Source: Hellea sp039977295
GTDB taxonomy: Bacteria > Pseudomonadota > Alphaproteobacteria > Caulobacterales > Maricaulaceae
Assembly: GCA_039977295.1 (NCBI GenBank)
Contig: JBDWDN010000003.1
Coordinates: 844,775-908,774 of the forward strand
Reading direction: 5' to 3'
Length of the DNA stretch: 64,000 nt
Shown: piece after piece, positions 42,282 to 51,380 of the stretch
How the letters are laid out: every line of letters starts with the position of its first letter
How positions within the stretch are numbered: the stretch's first letter is position 1
The notes under the pieces: model-generated
What the model was told of the DNA's origin: nothing
Seen by the model: the letters and a program-made list of their open reading frames with translations, nothing else
Databases searched by the model: none
Made by a program: the position numbers and the translations under genes

Positions 42282-42293
42282 TCGGGGCCCCGA
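42282..42293 (+). other. Perfect 12-bp palindrome just before the sucA ribosome binding site
   Basis: TCGGGGCCCCGA is fully self-complementary and ends where the presumed AAAGG binding site (42293-42297) begins, 13 bases before the sucA ATG. It could dimerise as a protein-binding site or fold only with strain, as it has no loop. Confidence 0.4.
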
Positions 42294-42306
42294 AAGGCTA
42301 AAATTT

Positions 42307-45285
42307 ATGGCTGATAAAAGTCGTAGTGAGCAGAACCAAGCGATGCTTGATACGCTGTTTCTGGATGGCGGTAACGCCTATTATCTGGAACAGATGCAGG
42401 CCCGTTATGTGGCTAATCCGAATAGCGTTGACCCGAGTTGGCGGGAATATTTTGCCGCGCTCGGCGAAGATGCCACCAATGCCCAGAAAAATGCTGACGG
42501 CCCAAGCTGGAAGCAAGATAATTGGCCTGCTGAACCTCAAAGTGAGCTGACCTCTGCGCTTACGGGCGATTGGGGCGTCGAGGCTGTTGCGGCTGAGAAG
42601 AAAGTAGCCTCGCATATGACGGGCGCCTCCGCAGATGACGTTTTGCGGGCAACGAAGGATAGTCTTCGCGCGCTTATGCTTATCCGGGCCTACCGCATGC
42701 GCGGGCATTTGATTGCTGATTTAGACCCTTTGGGGCTGGACGTTTTAGCGCCGCATCCGGAATTAGAGCCTGCCACATATGGTTTTACCGAAGCCGATAT
42801 GGATCGAGAGATTTTTATAGATGGTGTCCTAGGTTTGGAAACGGCCTCACTTAACCGCATTCTTGAAATCCTTCGCCGGACTTATTGCTCGACTTTTGGG
42901 ATGCAATTTATGCATGTCTCTGATCCAGAAGAAAAAAGCTGGCTACAGCAACGTATTGAAGGGCCAGATAAAGAGATTAGTTTTTCTAAACTTGGTCGCC
43001 GCTCAATTTTGCAAAAACTCATTGAAGGCGAAGCCTTCGAGCAGCTTATTCATAAGCGCTACCCCGGCACGAAGCGTTTCGGTATTGACGGGGCAGAGAG
43101 CTTACTGCCTGCGCTGGAACAGATTATTAAACGCGGCGGCGCGCTCGGTCTTAAGGACATTAATTTTGGGATGCCCCATCGCGGCCGTCTTAATGTGATG
43201 GCTGCAGTGATGCAGAAGCCTTACTCTGCCATTTTCCATGAATTCCTCGGTGGTGTATCTTCGGGCGGAGATGATTATGGGTCAGGTGATGTGAAATATC
43301 ATTTGGGCGTGTCTGATGACCGTGAATTTGATGGTAATAAAGTGCATCTCTCACTCGCGCCAAATCCATCCCATCTTGAGGTCGTTGCGCCTGTTGTGAT
43401 GGGTAAAGCCCGCGCGAAACAGCAAATGGCCTCTGGCACTTATCAATCCCATAACCCTCAGCAAGTCATGGCCGTTATTCTGCATGGCGATAGCGCTTTT
43501 GCAGGGCAGGGTATCGTGATGGAATGCTTCCAGATGAGTCAGCTGAAAGGCTACCGTACGGGCGGCACGCTCCATGTGATTGTGAATAACCAAATTGGAT
43601 TTACGACGACGCCGGATGAATATCGTTCAGGTCAATATGCGTCAGACGTCGCCATGATGGTCGAAGCGCCTATTTTTCATGTCAATGGAGATGACCCTGA
43701 GGCTGTTGTTTTTGCCGCGCGCGTTGCTACTGAGTACCGGCAAAAATTTGGAAAAGATGTCGTTCTCGATATTATTTGTTATCGCCGTTACGGCCATAAT
43801 GAAGGCGATGACCCGTCCTTTACCCAGCCGCTTATGTATCAAGCCATTGGCGCAAAAAAGACGACCCGCGAGATTTATGCAGAGCGTCTCATAGCTCGAG
43901 GCGACTTGACCCAAGCCGAGCACGAGAAAGATGTTGAGGATTTTTACGCTGTTCTTGACGGCGAATTTGAAAAAGCAAAATCTTTTGAAACCAAAGAACC
44001 CGATTGGCTACAGGGCGTCTGGCAAGGTTTAATACAGCCCAAGGATAATGACGGTAAGCGCCAAGGTGATACCTCTGTCAAAATTGAGCGGTTGCGTGAA
44101 ATTGGCCAAAAAATTACAACAATTCCAAATTCGGTCAATATTCACCGTACTCTGAAACGTATTATCAAAGCCCGTGCCGACAAGGTTGCGGCGGAAGAGA
44201 ATATTGATTGGGGCCTGGCCGAGCATTTAGCTTTCGGGACTCTGATTACAGAAGGTCATCCTGTTCGTTTGTCAGGACAAGATTCTGAACGCGGCACCTT
44301 CTCGCAGCGTCAATCCCATTTTATCGACCAAGTTGATGAGCATAAATATACGCCGCTCAATAACCTCTCTAGCGAACAAGAATATTATCAAGTCTTAAAT
44401 TCTCATCTTTCCGAAGAAGCTGTTCTGGGGTTTGAATATGGATTTTCGGGCGCTTCGCCCAAAGCGCTGACAATTTGGGAAGCGCAATTTGGCGACTTTG
44501 CTAATGGCGCGCAGGTTATGGTGGATCAATTTATTTCAACGGCAGAGCAAAAATGGCTCCGCATGTCGGGGCTCGTTATGCTTTTACCGCATGGCTATGA
44601 AGGCCAGGGGCCCGAACATAGTTCCGCGCGATTAGAACGTTATCTGCAAATGTGCGCCGAAGATAATATGCAGGTGACAAATGTTACGACACCCGCTAAC
44701 TATTTCCATGTTTTACGCCGTCAAGTGAAACGGAGTTTCCGTAAGCCGCTCATCAATATGAGCCCTAAATCATTGCTGCGTCACAAGCTTTGTGTTTCGA
44801 CGTTCAAAGAGATGTCAACAGGATCAGAGTTTCACCGTCTTTTATGGGATGACGCTGAATATAGGCCTGAATCCACTCAGATTAAATTGCTCGATGATAA
44901 GAATATCAAGCGCGTTCTCATTTGTTCTGGTAAGGTCTATTATGACCTCTTTGCGGCCCGCGAAGACTTAGGCCGCAATGATGTTTACTTGCTCCGTGTT
45001 GAACAGCTTTACCCCTATCCCGATGGCGCCATGCAGGATGAATTAAAACGGTTCAAAAGTGCTGAATTTGTCTGGTGTCAGGAAGAGCCTAAAAATATGG
45101 GCGCCTGGGCCTTTATAGAGCCCTTCATTGAACAAAGCCTAATCGCAATTAAAGCCAAGCAGACACGTGCCCGTTATGTAGGACGCCCAGCTGCGGCCTC
45201 GACGGCGACAGGTATTGCGGCTAAACACAAAAAAGAACAGCAAGCCATTATTGATGATGCGTTCAGTGCTTTTAGAAAAACCTAG
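42307..45285 (+). CDS. sucA: 2-oxoglutarate dehydrogenase E1 component
   Basis: Thiamine-diphosphate-dependent E1 of the 2-oxoglutarate dehydrogenase complex, which decarboxylates 2-oxoglutarate and passes succinyl to SucB. The 992-residue product has the N-terminal FLDGGNAYYLEQMQARY block, RGHLIADLDPL, the TPP/catalytic region (GMPHRGRLNVM; HGDSAFAGQGIVMECFQMSQ; NNQIGFTT), and the C-terminal LLPHGYEGQGPEHSSARLER. Length is normal. An AT-rich orphan gene begins 10 bases after its stop and separates it from sucB. Confidence 0.98.
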   Translation: MADKSRSEQNQAMLDTLFLDGGNAYYLEQMQARYVANPNSVDPSWREYFAALGEDATNAQKNADGPSWKQDNWPAEPQSELTSALTGDWGVEAVAAEKKVASHMTGASADDVLRATKDSLRALMLIRAYRMRGHLIADLDPLGLDVLAPHPELEPATYGFTEADMDREIFIDGVLGLETASLNRILEILRRTYCSTFGMQFMHVSDPEEKSWLQQRIEGPDKEISFSKLGRRSILQKLIEGEAFEQLIHKRYPGTKRFGIDGAESLLPALEQIIKRGGALGLKDINFGMPHRGRLNVMAAVMQKPYSAIFHEFLGGVSSGGDDYGSGDVKYHLGVSDDREFDGNKVHLSLAPNPSHLEVVAPVVMGKARAKQQMASGTYQSHNPQQVMAVILHGDSAFAGQGIVMECFQMSQLKGYRTGGTLHVIVNNQIGFTTTPDEYRSGQYASDVAMMVEAPIFHVNGDDPEAVVFAARVATEYRQKFGKDVVLDIICYRRYGHNEGDDPSFTQPLMYQAIGAKKTTREIYAERLIARGDLTQAEHEKDVEDFYAVLDGEFEKAKSFETKEPDWLQGVWQGLIQPKDNDGKRQGDTSVKIERLREIGQKITTIPNSVNIHRTLKRIIKARADKVAAEENIDWGLAEHLAFGTLITEGHPVRLSGQDSERGTFSQRQSHFIDQVDEHKYTPLNNLSSEQEYYQVLNSHLSEEAVLGFEYGFSGASPKALTIWEAQFGDFANGAQVMVDQFISTAEQKWLRMSGLVMLLPHGYEGQGPEHSSARLERYLQMCAEDNMQVTNVTTPANYFHVLRRQVKRSFRKPLINMSPKSLLRHKLCVSTFKEMSTGSEFHRLLWDDAEYRPESTQIKLLDDKNIKRVLICSGKVYYDLFAAREDLGRNDVYLLRVEQLYPYPDGAMQDELKRFKSAEFVWCQEEPKNMGAWAFIEPFIEQSLIAIKAKQTRARYVGRPAAASTATGIAAKHKKEQQAIIDDAFSAFRKT

Positions 45286-45295
45286 ATATCATATT

Positions 45296-45841
45296 ATGGA
45301 AAACACTTCCTATATTGTAGAAATGCTAGCAAAACTTGGATTTAGTTTTTGGCAGGTTCTAATCTTATTGATTGCAGCCATTTATCGAACTGAAGTTAAG
45401 AACTTTTTTAAGCGAATTACGAGTTTGAAGGTTGCGGGTAGTGAAATCGAATTAGAATCCCATAATCAAGTTGGTGCTGAACTCGTAGAGTTAAGAGACG
45501 AAGTAAGAAAGCCTAAGGCAGATTTAAAGAATATTGAAAAACTTATAGACGAGCGAATCTCAAAAAGGATTATTGGTTCTTTAGTTAACATAAAAAAGAA
45601 TACATCATTTTTATGGAATACTGGATTTAAAGAGAACTTGGGGGTGGCTAAGGCCCAAATAAGAAAAAATACTTTGATGCGTATATTGCCTGACTTAGAA
45701 TTTTTAGAAGAGTTAAAATTAATAAAAACTTCAAAATCGGCTATCGGAAGTGCTTTCGATGCCGATTTAGTTTATGAGTTTAAGATAGCAATTTTGGATG
45801 ATGAGCTTCATTCGTATGTCCTAAAAGCAACTGAATATTAA
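45296..45841 (+). CDS. AT-rich orphan gene between sucA and sucB (membrane-anchored, coiled-coil)
   Basis: A 181-residue protein with an N-terminal membrane segment (about 12-28, FSFWQVLILLIAAIY), then ITSLKVAGSEIELESHNQVG and a charged probable coiled-coil region (about 60-90), then a mixed C-terminus. The hydrophobic helix followed by a basic patch and an IEL-type strand is a layout I recall in small accessory membrane proteins, some linked to defence. It is far more AT-rich than sucA and sucB, and breaks an otherwise tightly spaced operon (12 bases before sucB). The ATG at 45296 is the sensible start; the frame also runs upstream inside sucA. Family is unknown. Confidence 0.65.
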   Translation: MENTSYIVEMLAKLGFSFWQVLILLIAAIYRTEVKNFFKRITSLKVAGSEIELESHNQVGAELVELRDEVRKPKADLKNIEKLIDERISKRIIGSLVNIKKNTSFLWNTGFKENLGVAKAQIRKNTLMRILPDLEFLEELKLIKTSKSAIGSAFDADLVYEFKIAILDDELHSYVLKATEY

Positions 45842-45853
45842 AACGGATTAACT

Positions 45854-47356
45854 ATGACCGATATTACAATTCCAAATGTAGGCGAAAGCGTCTCCGAAGT
45901 GACCATTGCACAGTGGTTTAAACAGGTTGGAGATAGCGTCAAAAAAGACGAAGCCCTAGTTGAACTCGAGACTGATAAAGCCGCGCAAGAACTTGTTGCG
46001 CCCGAAGATGGCGTGCTCGAAGAAATTCTTGTGGCTGAAGGTGAGAATGCCGAAGTTGGTAAACTCATTGCGCGACTTGGCTCTGGTTCTGGCGCTGCAA
46101 CGGCCCCGAAAGAAGCAGCGCCCAAAGAAGCAGAACCTGCGAAAGCCGCGCCTGTTTCTGGCGGAAAGGCAATGAATATTGACGTTCCTAATGTTGGCGA
46201 ATCTGTCTCCGAAGTTACCGTGGCGTCTTGGATGAAACAGCCAGGTGATGCCGTCAAAAAAGACGAAGCTATTGTCGAACTTGAAACAGATAAAGCGGCG
46301 CAAGAACTTGTTGCGCCTGAATCAGGCGTTATGGGCGAAATCCTTGTCGCTGAAGGCGATGTCGCGAAAGTTGGCCAAACGCTTTGTACCTTATTGGCGG
46401 GCGCATCTGGCGGCGCTAGCGCGGCCCCAGCGGCAACATATACTCCGGCGGCTTCAACGTCTGCAGCCTCAGGTAAACCGCCTATGCCAAGTGCAGATCG
46501 CGTGATTAAAGAGAACAATCTAGATGCTGCCAGCATTGTAGGTACAGGCAAAGATGGCCGCGTTACAAAAGGTGACGCCTTGGTGGCCAAAGCCAACCCT
46601 ACACCTGCCGCTAAAGCTCCCGCTGCGGCGGCTCCGGCCGTTCCTCGTGAGATTGGCGAAAGAGAAGAGCGTGTTCGCATGTCTCGCCTGCGCCAAACAA
46701 TCGCGCGCCGCTTGAAAGAGGCGCAAAACACAGCCGCAATGCTGACGACTTATAACGAAGTCGACATGACCAATATCATGGATATGCGCAAGAATTATAA
46801 AGAACTGTTCATTAAAAAGCACGGCGTGAAGCTTGGCTTTATGAGCTTTTTCGTCAAAGCCTGTGTTCAGGCGCTGAAAGACGTTCCGGCGGTCAATGCT
46901 GAGATCGACGGAACAGATATCATCTATAAAAATTATTATGATATCAGTATCGCGGTGGGCACAGATAAAGGCCTTGTTGTTCCTGTGCTGCGTGATTGTG
47001 ATGAATTATCACTTGGCGGCGTTGAAAAGGGCATTGGCGCGCTCGGCGCGAAAGCACGTGAAGGGCAGCTCTCTATGGACGACATGTCCGGCGGCACCTT
47101 CACGATTTCTAATGGCGGCGTTTACGGCTCGCTTATGTCCTCGCCAATCCTCAATCCCCCGCAAGTCGGAATTTTGGGTATGCATAAGATTGAAAAACGC
47201 GCGGTTGTGATTGATGATCAAATCGTTATTCGCCCAATGATGTATCTCGCCCTTAGCTATGATCACCGTATTGTTGACGGTAAAGAAGCGGTCACATTCC
47301 TTGTGCGCGTTAAAGAATGCCTCGAAGATCCTGAACGTCTGCTGCTTGATTTGTAA
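45854..47356 (+). CDS. sucB: Dihydrolipoyllysine-residue succinyltransferase (E2 of 2-oxoglutarate dehydrogenase), two lipoyl domains
   Basis: Transfers the succinyl group to CoA. The 500-residue product has two lipoyl domains, at about 1-78 (Lys42 in ETDKAAQE) and 106-183 (Lys147 in ETDKAAQE), then an Ala/Pro linker, a subunit-binding domain (about 205-245, PPMPSADRVIKENNLDAASI) and the catalytic domain ending in SYDHRIVDGKEAV. Most SucB proteins have one lipoyl domain. The two domains are also very similar at DNA level, including a 26-base stretch with the TDKAAQELVAP codons, pointing to internal duplication. It follows the AT-rich orphan by 12 bases. Confidence 0.97.
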   Translation: MTDITIPNVGESVSEVTIAQWFKQVGDSVKKDEALVELETDKAAQELVAPEDGVLEEILVAEGENAEVGKLIARLGSGSGAATAPKEAAPKEAEPAKAAPVSGGKAMNIDVPNVGESVSEVTVASWMKQPGDAVKKDEAIVELETDKAAQELVAPESGVMGEILVAEGDVAKVGQTLCTLLAGASGGASAAPAATYTPAASTSAASGKPPMPSADRVIKENNLDAASIVGTGKDGRVTKGDALVAKANPTPAAKAPAAAAPAVPREIGEREERVRMSRLRQTIARRLKEAQNTAAMLTTYNEVDMTNIMDMRKNYKELFIKKHGVKLGFMSFFVKACVQALKDVPAVNAEIDGTDIIYKNYYDISIAVGTDKGLVVPVLRDCDELSLGGVEKGIGALGAKAREGQLSMDDMSGGTFTISNGGVYGSLMSSPILNPPQVGILGMHKIEKRAVVIDDQIVIRPMMYLALSYDHRIVDGKEAVTFLVRVKECLEDPERLLLDL

Positions 47357-47365
47357 AGCTTTATT

Positions 47366-47399
47366 AACACTACTCTTACACGTGGTTTTAGTGTTTTTC
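47366..47399 (+). terminator. Weak intrinsic terminator after sucB
   Basis: AACACTA and TAGTGTT pair around a 16-base loop and run into TTTCA. The stem is short and AT-rich, so it may only attenuate transcription into the following membrane genes. Confidence 0.4.
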
Positions 47400-47415
47400 A
47401 TCTAATTCATTTCTT

Positions 47416-47889
47416 ATGAATGAATTGGTATTGACAGAAGACAGCGTTTTAAAGCCCGGGAATCGCAAGCGTGATACTTGGCTTGGCATTATGGCCTCTG
47501 TCGCCATTGCGTGGTACTTTTTTAATATGACGGTCTTCATCATGACAATTGTGATGAGTGACAGCGCTATATTAGGCCTCTATGAAGCTGAGCAAATCAC
47601 CTATCTCATGGAAACGCCGTTCTGGGCTAAAATGGCGAATGCCGTTTCGGTGCTGGCCGGTTTAATTGGTTCTGCCTATCTCTTGCTACGCCGAAACTCC
47701 GCTTATTATTGGTTCATGCTATGTTTGGTCAACCTATTGATCTTGCTTTTGGATGCTGCGTTGCGCGGCGGTTTTCAAATAATGGGGCCGTCACTATTGG
47801 GTGTATCTGCAGCAAGCTTCATCGTCGGTATTTATTTGTTTTGGGCGGCTTATCTCGCTCATGATGGCGGCGAATTAAACGAGGAATAA
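47416..47889 (+). CDS. Membrane protein of unknown function between sucB and lpd (1)
   Basis: A 157-residue protein with a short polar N-terminus and four predicted membrane segments (about 26-48, 73-90, 97-114 and 123-142). It has the same overall layout as the next gene (W-x-I/L-MxS/A opening helix, then a loop ending FWAKMANAVSVLAGLIGSAY against PAWATGAFAIAVFAGLLGCI), so the two are probable paralogues. Family is not recognised. Located between sucB and lpd, 59 bases after the sucB stop. Confidence 0.75.
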   Translation: MNELVLTEDSVLKPGNRKRDTWLGIMASVAIAWYFFNMTVFIMTIVMSDSAILGLYEAEQITYLMETPFWAKMANAVSVLAGLIGSAYLLLRRNSAYYWFMLCLVNLLILLLDAALRGGFQIMGPSLLGVSAASFIVGIYLFWAAYLAHDGGELNEE

Positions 47890-47953
47890 GTCTCCCTAGA
47901 CTTTTAACTGTAAATCTTATTATATGAGCCTCTATTCTGGGGAGGATAAGATT

Positions 47954-48382
47954 ATGGACATTGGCCGGCCAAAAGCAGCATTCTGGATTATATCAATAGC
48001 CGCATTATTGTGGAATTTTATGGGTGTAGCCGCCTATATTATGATGACACAAATGACGCCTGAACAGGCCGCTGAGGGATATGGGCAGGCATTCGCTGAT
48101 ATTTTTGCAACGAAACCCGCCTGGGCAACAGGCGCATTTGCGATTGCTGTCTTTGCAGGTTTATTGGGCTGTATAGGCCTATTAATGCGTAAGAAATGGG
48201 CGAGACTGTTATTCATCGTTTCTTTCCTTGGCGTTATTATTCACAATATCTGGGGCGTCATGGCGGGAACGCTTTCGGTCATTGGAACCTTTGATAAGGT
48301 CATGACAATAGCTGTATTGGCGATTGCTGTCTTCCTGATTTGGTTTGCGCGAAAGAAAACCGAGCAAGGTGTGTTGCGTTAA
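47954..48382 (+). CDS. Membrane protein of unknown function between sucB and lpd (2)
   Basis: A 142-residue protein with four predicted membrane segments (about 9-31, 59-80, 86-103 and 112-131), ending in a basic tail (ARKKTEQGVLR). GGGGAGGA lies 8-15 bases before the ATG at 47954; the frame is open 10 codons further with no signal. It resembles the previous gene in length, topology and the PAWATGAFAIAVFAGLLG helix. Role is unknown, though the pair is bracketed by sucB and lpd. Confidence 0.75.
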   Translation: MDIGRPKAAFWIISIAALLWNFMGVAAYIMMTQMTPEQAAEGYGQAFADIFATKPAWATGAFAIAVFAGLLGCIGLLMRKKWARLLFIVSFLGVIIHNIWGVMAGTLSVIGTFDKVMTIAVLAIAVFLIWFARKKTEQGVLR

Positions 48383-48495
48383 TCCATGTTAGCGTTCAAA
48401 TGGCATTATACGCTCCTTTCTTAGCTTAGGGACTGTTGACCTGAAAAGGCCTCGCGCGTAAGTGACATATTCACTTATGAGACGCGGAGTTTTTC

Positions 48496-49881
48496 ATGTC
48501 AGATAATTATGATGTTGTTATCATTGGCGGCGGCCCGGGCGGTTATAATTGCGCCATTCGCTGTGGCCAATTGGGGCTCAAAGTCCTGTGCATTGAAACG
48601 CGTAAAACACTGGGCGGCACATGCCTAAATGTCGGCTGTATTCCGTCCAAAGCGCTGCTCCACTCAACAGAGATGTTAGAGACGGCAAATAAAGACTTTG
48701 CAGGCATGGGCCTAACAGGTGAGGTCGGTTTTGACCTCAAAGCGATGATGGCGGCTAAAGATAAAACCGTTAGCGGCCTAACATCGGGTGTCGAGTTCTT
48801 GTTTAATAAGAACAAGGTCGAGCACATGAATGGCTATGGTAAAATTGTTAATGCCACGACCGTCGAAGTTGGCGGAAAGAAAATCACAACAAAGAATATT
48901 GTTATCGCAACGGGCTCCGAAGTTGCGACGCTTCCCAATGTAGATATTGATGAAAAGAAGATTGTATCTTCAACGGGCGCGCTCGAGCTTAAATCTGTTC
49001 CTGAAAAGCTTCTTGTCATAGGCGGGGGCGTTATTGGTTTGGAACTTGGGTCCGTTTGGCGCCGCCTCGGCGCCCAGGTTACTGTTGTTGAGTATCTGGA
49101 TCACATCATGCCCGGCATGGACGCCGAGGTGCAGAAGCAAGCTTTACGGATTTTCAAAAAACAGAAAATGAAATTCGAGCTTGGCCGCAAAGTTACGGGC
49201 GTCGAAAAATCTGGCAAATCCCTTACCGTTAAAACTGAGGCAAGCGCGGGCGGTAAAGAGAAAGACATTGAAGCCGATGTTGTGCTTGTCTGTATTGGCC
49301 GCCGTCCTTTCACCACAGATCTCGGCTTAGAAGCTGTCGGGGTTGAAACGGATAAGCGCGGCTTCGTCATGACGGATCACTTCAAAACAAATGTTGCGGG
49401 TATTTATGCGGTAGGCGATTGTACCCATGGCCCAATGTTGGCGCATAAAGCCGAAGATGAAGGCGTTGCGGTCGCGGAAATTATTGCGGGCAAAGCAGGC
49501 CATGTGAATTATGATGTGATCCCTGGCGTTGTCTATACCGCGCCAGAAATTGCGTCTGTCGGTAAAACAGAAGAAGAGCTGAAAGAGGCGGGCGTGCCTT
49601 ATAAAAAGGGCAAATTTGCATTTGCTGCGAATGGACGCGCGAGGGCCAATCATCAAACAGATGGCTTTGTGAAAATCCTCGCCCATGAAGAAACAGATGA
49701 AATATTAGGCGCGCATATGATTGGCGCCCATGTCGGGGACCTCATCGCTGAAGTCGCGCTGGCGATGGAATTCCGCGCGGCGTCCGAAGATATCGCTCGC
49801 ACGTGCCATGCCCATCCAACCATAACCGAAGCCGTGCGCCAAGCCGCGATGGACGTTGAAGGCTGGACAATGCAGAGCTAG
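48496..49881 (+). CDS. lpd: Dihydrolipoyl dehydrogenase (2-oxoglutarate complex copy)
   Basis: E3 that reoxidises dihydrolipoamide with NAD. The 461-residue product has the FAD motif GGGPGGYNCAIRCGQLG, the redox-active CLNVGCIPSKALL (both Cys), the NAD motif VIGGGVIGLELGSVW, and the C-terminal active-site CHAHPTITEAVRQAAMDV. Length is normal. By position this copy probably serves the suc complex; a second, clearly different copy lies with the pdh genes at 52507-53898. A strong terminator follows. Confidence 0.96.
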   Translation: MSDNYDVVIIGGGPGGYNCAIRCGQLGLKVLCIETRKTLGGTCLNVGCIPSKALLHSTEMLETANKDFAGMGLTGEVGFDLKAMMAAKDKTVSGLTSGVEFLFNKNKVEHMNGYGKIVNATTVEVGGKKITTKNIVIATGSEVATLPNVDIDEKKIVSSTGALELKSVPEKLLVIGGGVIGLELGSVWRRLGAQVTVVEYLDHIMPGMDAEVQKQALRIFKKQKMKFELGRKVTGVEKSGKSLTVKTEASAGGKEKDIEADVVLVCIGRRPFTTDLGLEAVGVETDKRGFVMTDHFKTNVAGIYAVGDCTHGPMLAHKAEDEGVAVAEIIAGKAGHVNYDVIPGVVYTAPEIASVGKTEEELKEAGVPYKKGKFAFAANGRARANHQTDGFVKILAHEETDEILGAHMIGAHVGDLIAEVALAMEFRAASEDIARTCHAHPTITEAVRQAAMDVEGWTMQS

Positions 49882-49914
49882 GCTCGAAGCCTAGAATTTC
49901 TCAAATCTATTCGT

Positions 49915-49950
49915 AAAAGCCGCCATGCATATTTGTGCTTTGGCGGCTTT
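49915..49950 (+). terminator. Intrinsic terminator after lpd
   Basis: AAAGCCGCC and GGCGGCTTT form a 9-bp stem around a 17-base loop, followed by TCTC. It closes the suc-lpd group. Confidence 0.7.
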
Positions 49951-49993
49951 CTCATTTCATGATATGCGAGCCCTAAACATAATGGGGACTATC

Positions 49994-51277
49994 ATGAAAT
50001 TAGCGCTTACACTGTCTGCAATGCTCCTGATGGGGTGCTCTGCGGCGACGTCAGGACTTGAAAAGGACGCCGAAACGATGCCAGCTCTTAAATTTGATAC
50101 AGCGGCAATGGATACATTGCTGGGCGAAGCCGTTGAGAGCGGCGATGTGATTGGAACATCGGCTATGGTCTTTAATGAAGGCCATATGGTTTACCAAGGC
50201 GCTTTTGGACTTGGGGACCGCGAGCGCAAAACGCCCGTTGCGCTAGATACGGTTTGGCGCATTTATTCAATGACCAAGCCCGTGACATCTGTGGTCATTA
50301 TGGATTTGCAGGAAGAGGGGAAACTCAAGCTCTCTGATCCTGTGTCCAAATATATTCCTGAGCTGGGTAATATGAAAGTCGCCAGGATGGACGGCGACGG
50401 CAAACCCGCATTTGAACCGCAAGCACGCCCCATGACAATTGAAGACCTGTTGCTGCACCGTTCTGGATTGGGATACGGAATTTTTGGCCCTGTTAATCCT
50501 GTCGCGGCCGCTTATGAAAAAGCAGGTCTTTTCACGCCCGAAGAAACCCTCGAAACCAAAATGACCAAGCTGTCAAAGCTCCCGCTTATGTTCCAGCCAG
50601 GCGAGGCATGGTATTATAGCTATTCCATTGATGTGCTTGGCCGCATTGCCGAAGTCATTGAAGGCAAGACCTTGGGCGAGGTTATGGAGGAGCGTATTTT
50701 CGAACCGCTCGGTATGACGGAAACAGGCTTTGGCGTAAGGCCAGATCAGAAACCTCGTTTTGTTTCGAATTACTATATCGCAAAGGACGGCTCTTTTGCT
50801 TTGGCGGAAGACGGACAAGCCAGTGCTTACTCTAACCCAGACAATCAATATCAATCTGGCGGCGGGGGACTTGTCTCAACGCTTGGCGATTACGCGAAAT
50901 TTGCCCAGCTTATGCTCGATGGGGGTATTTATAATGGCCACCGCGTTCTAGATGAGGCGACCGTAGAGCTTATGATGCAAGATCATATGGGCCAAGAAAA
51001 ACCCTATATGTTTCCTTGGCTCGGCCCAGAGCAAATGTCTGGTTTTGGTTATGGCGGCTCTGTTCAAATTGGGGATACGCCTGAGCAATTAGCAAAGAAC
51101 GGCAAGTCTGCAGGCCAATGGGGCTGGAGCGGAGCCGCACGAACAACTTTTTGGATTGACCGTCCGAACAATGCTTATGGTATCATCATGTTGCAGTTCT
51201 TTAGTGCACAAGATCCACAAATTCATGATGATTTCCGTGCTTTAGCCTATCAGCAAACGAGCGCTGGTAAGCCATAA
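49994..51277 (+). CDS. Class C beta-lactamase-fold serine hydrolase, lipoprotein
   Basis: A 427-residue protein with a lipoprotein signal (MKLALTLSAMLLMGC, lipobox LMGC, Cys15) and the penicillin-binding/beta-lactamase fold. The catalytic SxxK is S92-M-T-K95 (YSMTKPVT); the YxN position reads YSY (WYYSYSIDVLG); the KTG position is replaced by GAA in WGWSGAARTTFWID. This pattern is seen in esterases and EstB-like family VIII enzymes as well as D-aminopeptidases, so an antibiotic-resistance role should not be assumed. Probably membrane-anchored, facing the periplasm. The start at 49994 follows a weak GGGGAC; the frame is open 23 codons further. Confidence 0.82.
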   Translation: MKLALTLSAMLLMGCSAATSGLEKDAETMPALKFDTAAMDTLLGEAVESGDVIGTSAMVFNEGHMVYQGAFGLGDRERKTPVALDTVWRIYSMTKPVTSVVIMDLQEEGKLKLSDPVSKYIPELGNMKVARMDGDGKPAFEPQARPMTIEDLLLHRSGLGYGIFGPVNPVAAAYEKAGLFTPEETLETKMTKLSKLPLMFQPGEAWYYSYSIDVLGRIAEVIEGKTLGEVMEERIFEPLGMTETGFGVRPDQKPRFVSNYYIAKDGSFALAEDGQASAYSNPDNQYQSGGGGLVSTLGDYAKFAQLMLDGGIYNGHRVLDEATVELMMQDHMGQEKPYMFPWLGPEQMSGFGYGGSVQIGDTPEQLAKNGKSAGQWGWSGAARTTFWIDRPNNAYGIIMLQFFSAQDPQIHDDFRALAYQQTSAGKP

Positions 51278-51380
51278 TCAGCTTTTAATGTCCTGATAAT
51301 TAATGGGTCCGACATCGCGCGCGTTTTGTATGTTTTAACCTCTATCTGCTATGTTTCACAGCTAATTTAGAGGTGAACAC

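Noticed and set aside
45838..46731. Long open frame antisense to sucB (297 codons)
   Set aside because: Ala/Ser-rich shadow of the lipoyl domains and linker, with no family resemblance.
49994..51277. Antibiotic-resistance beta-lactamase
   Set aside because: The KTG position is GAA and the YxN position is YSY, more like esterase or other family VIII members, so a resistance call is not supported.
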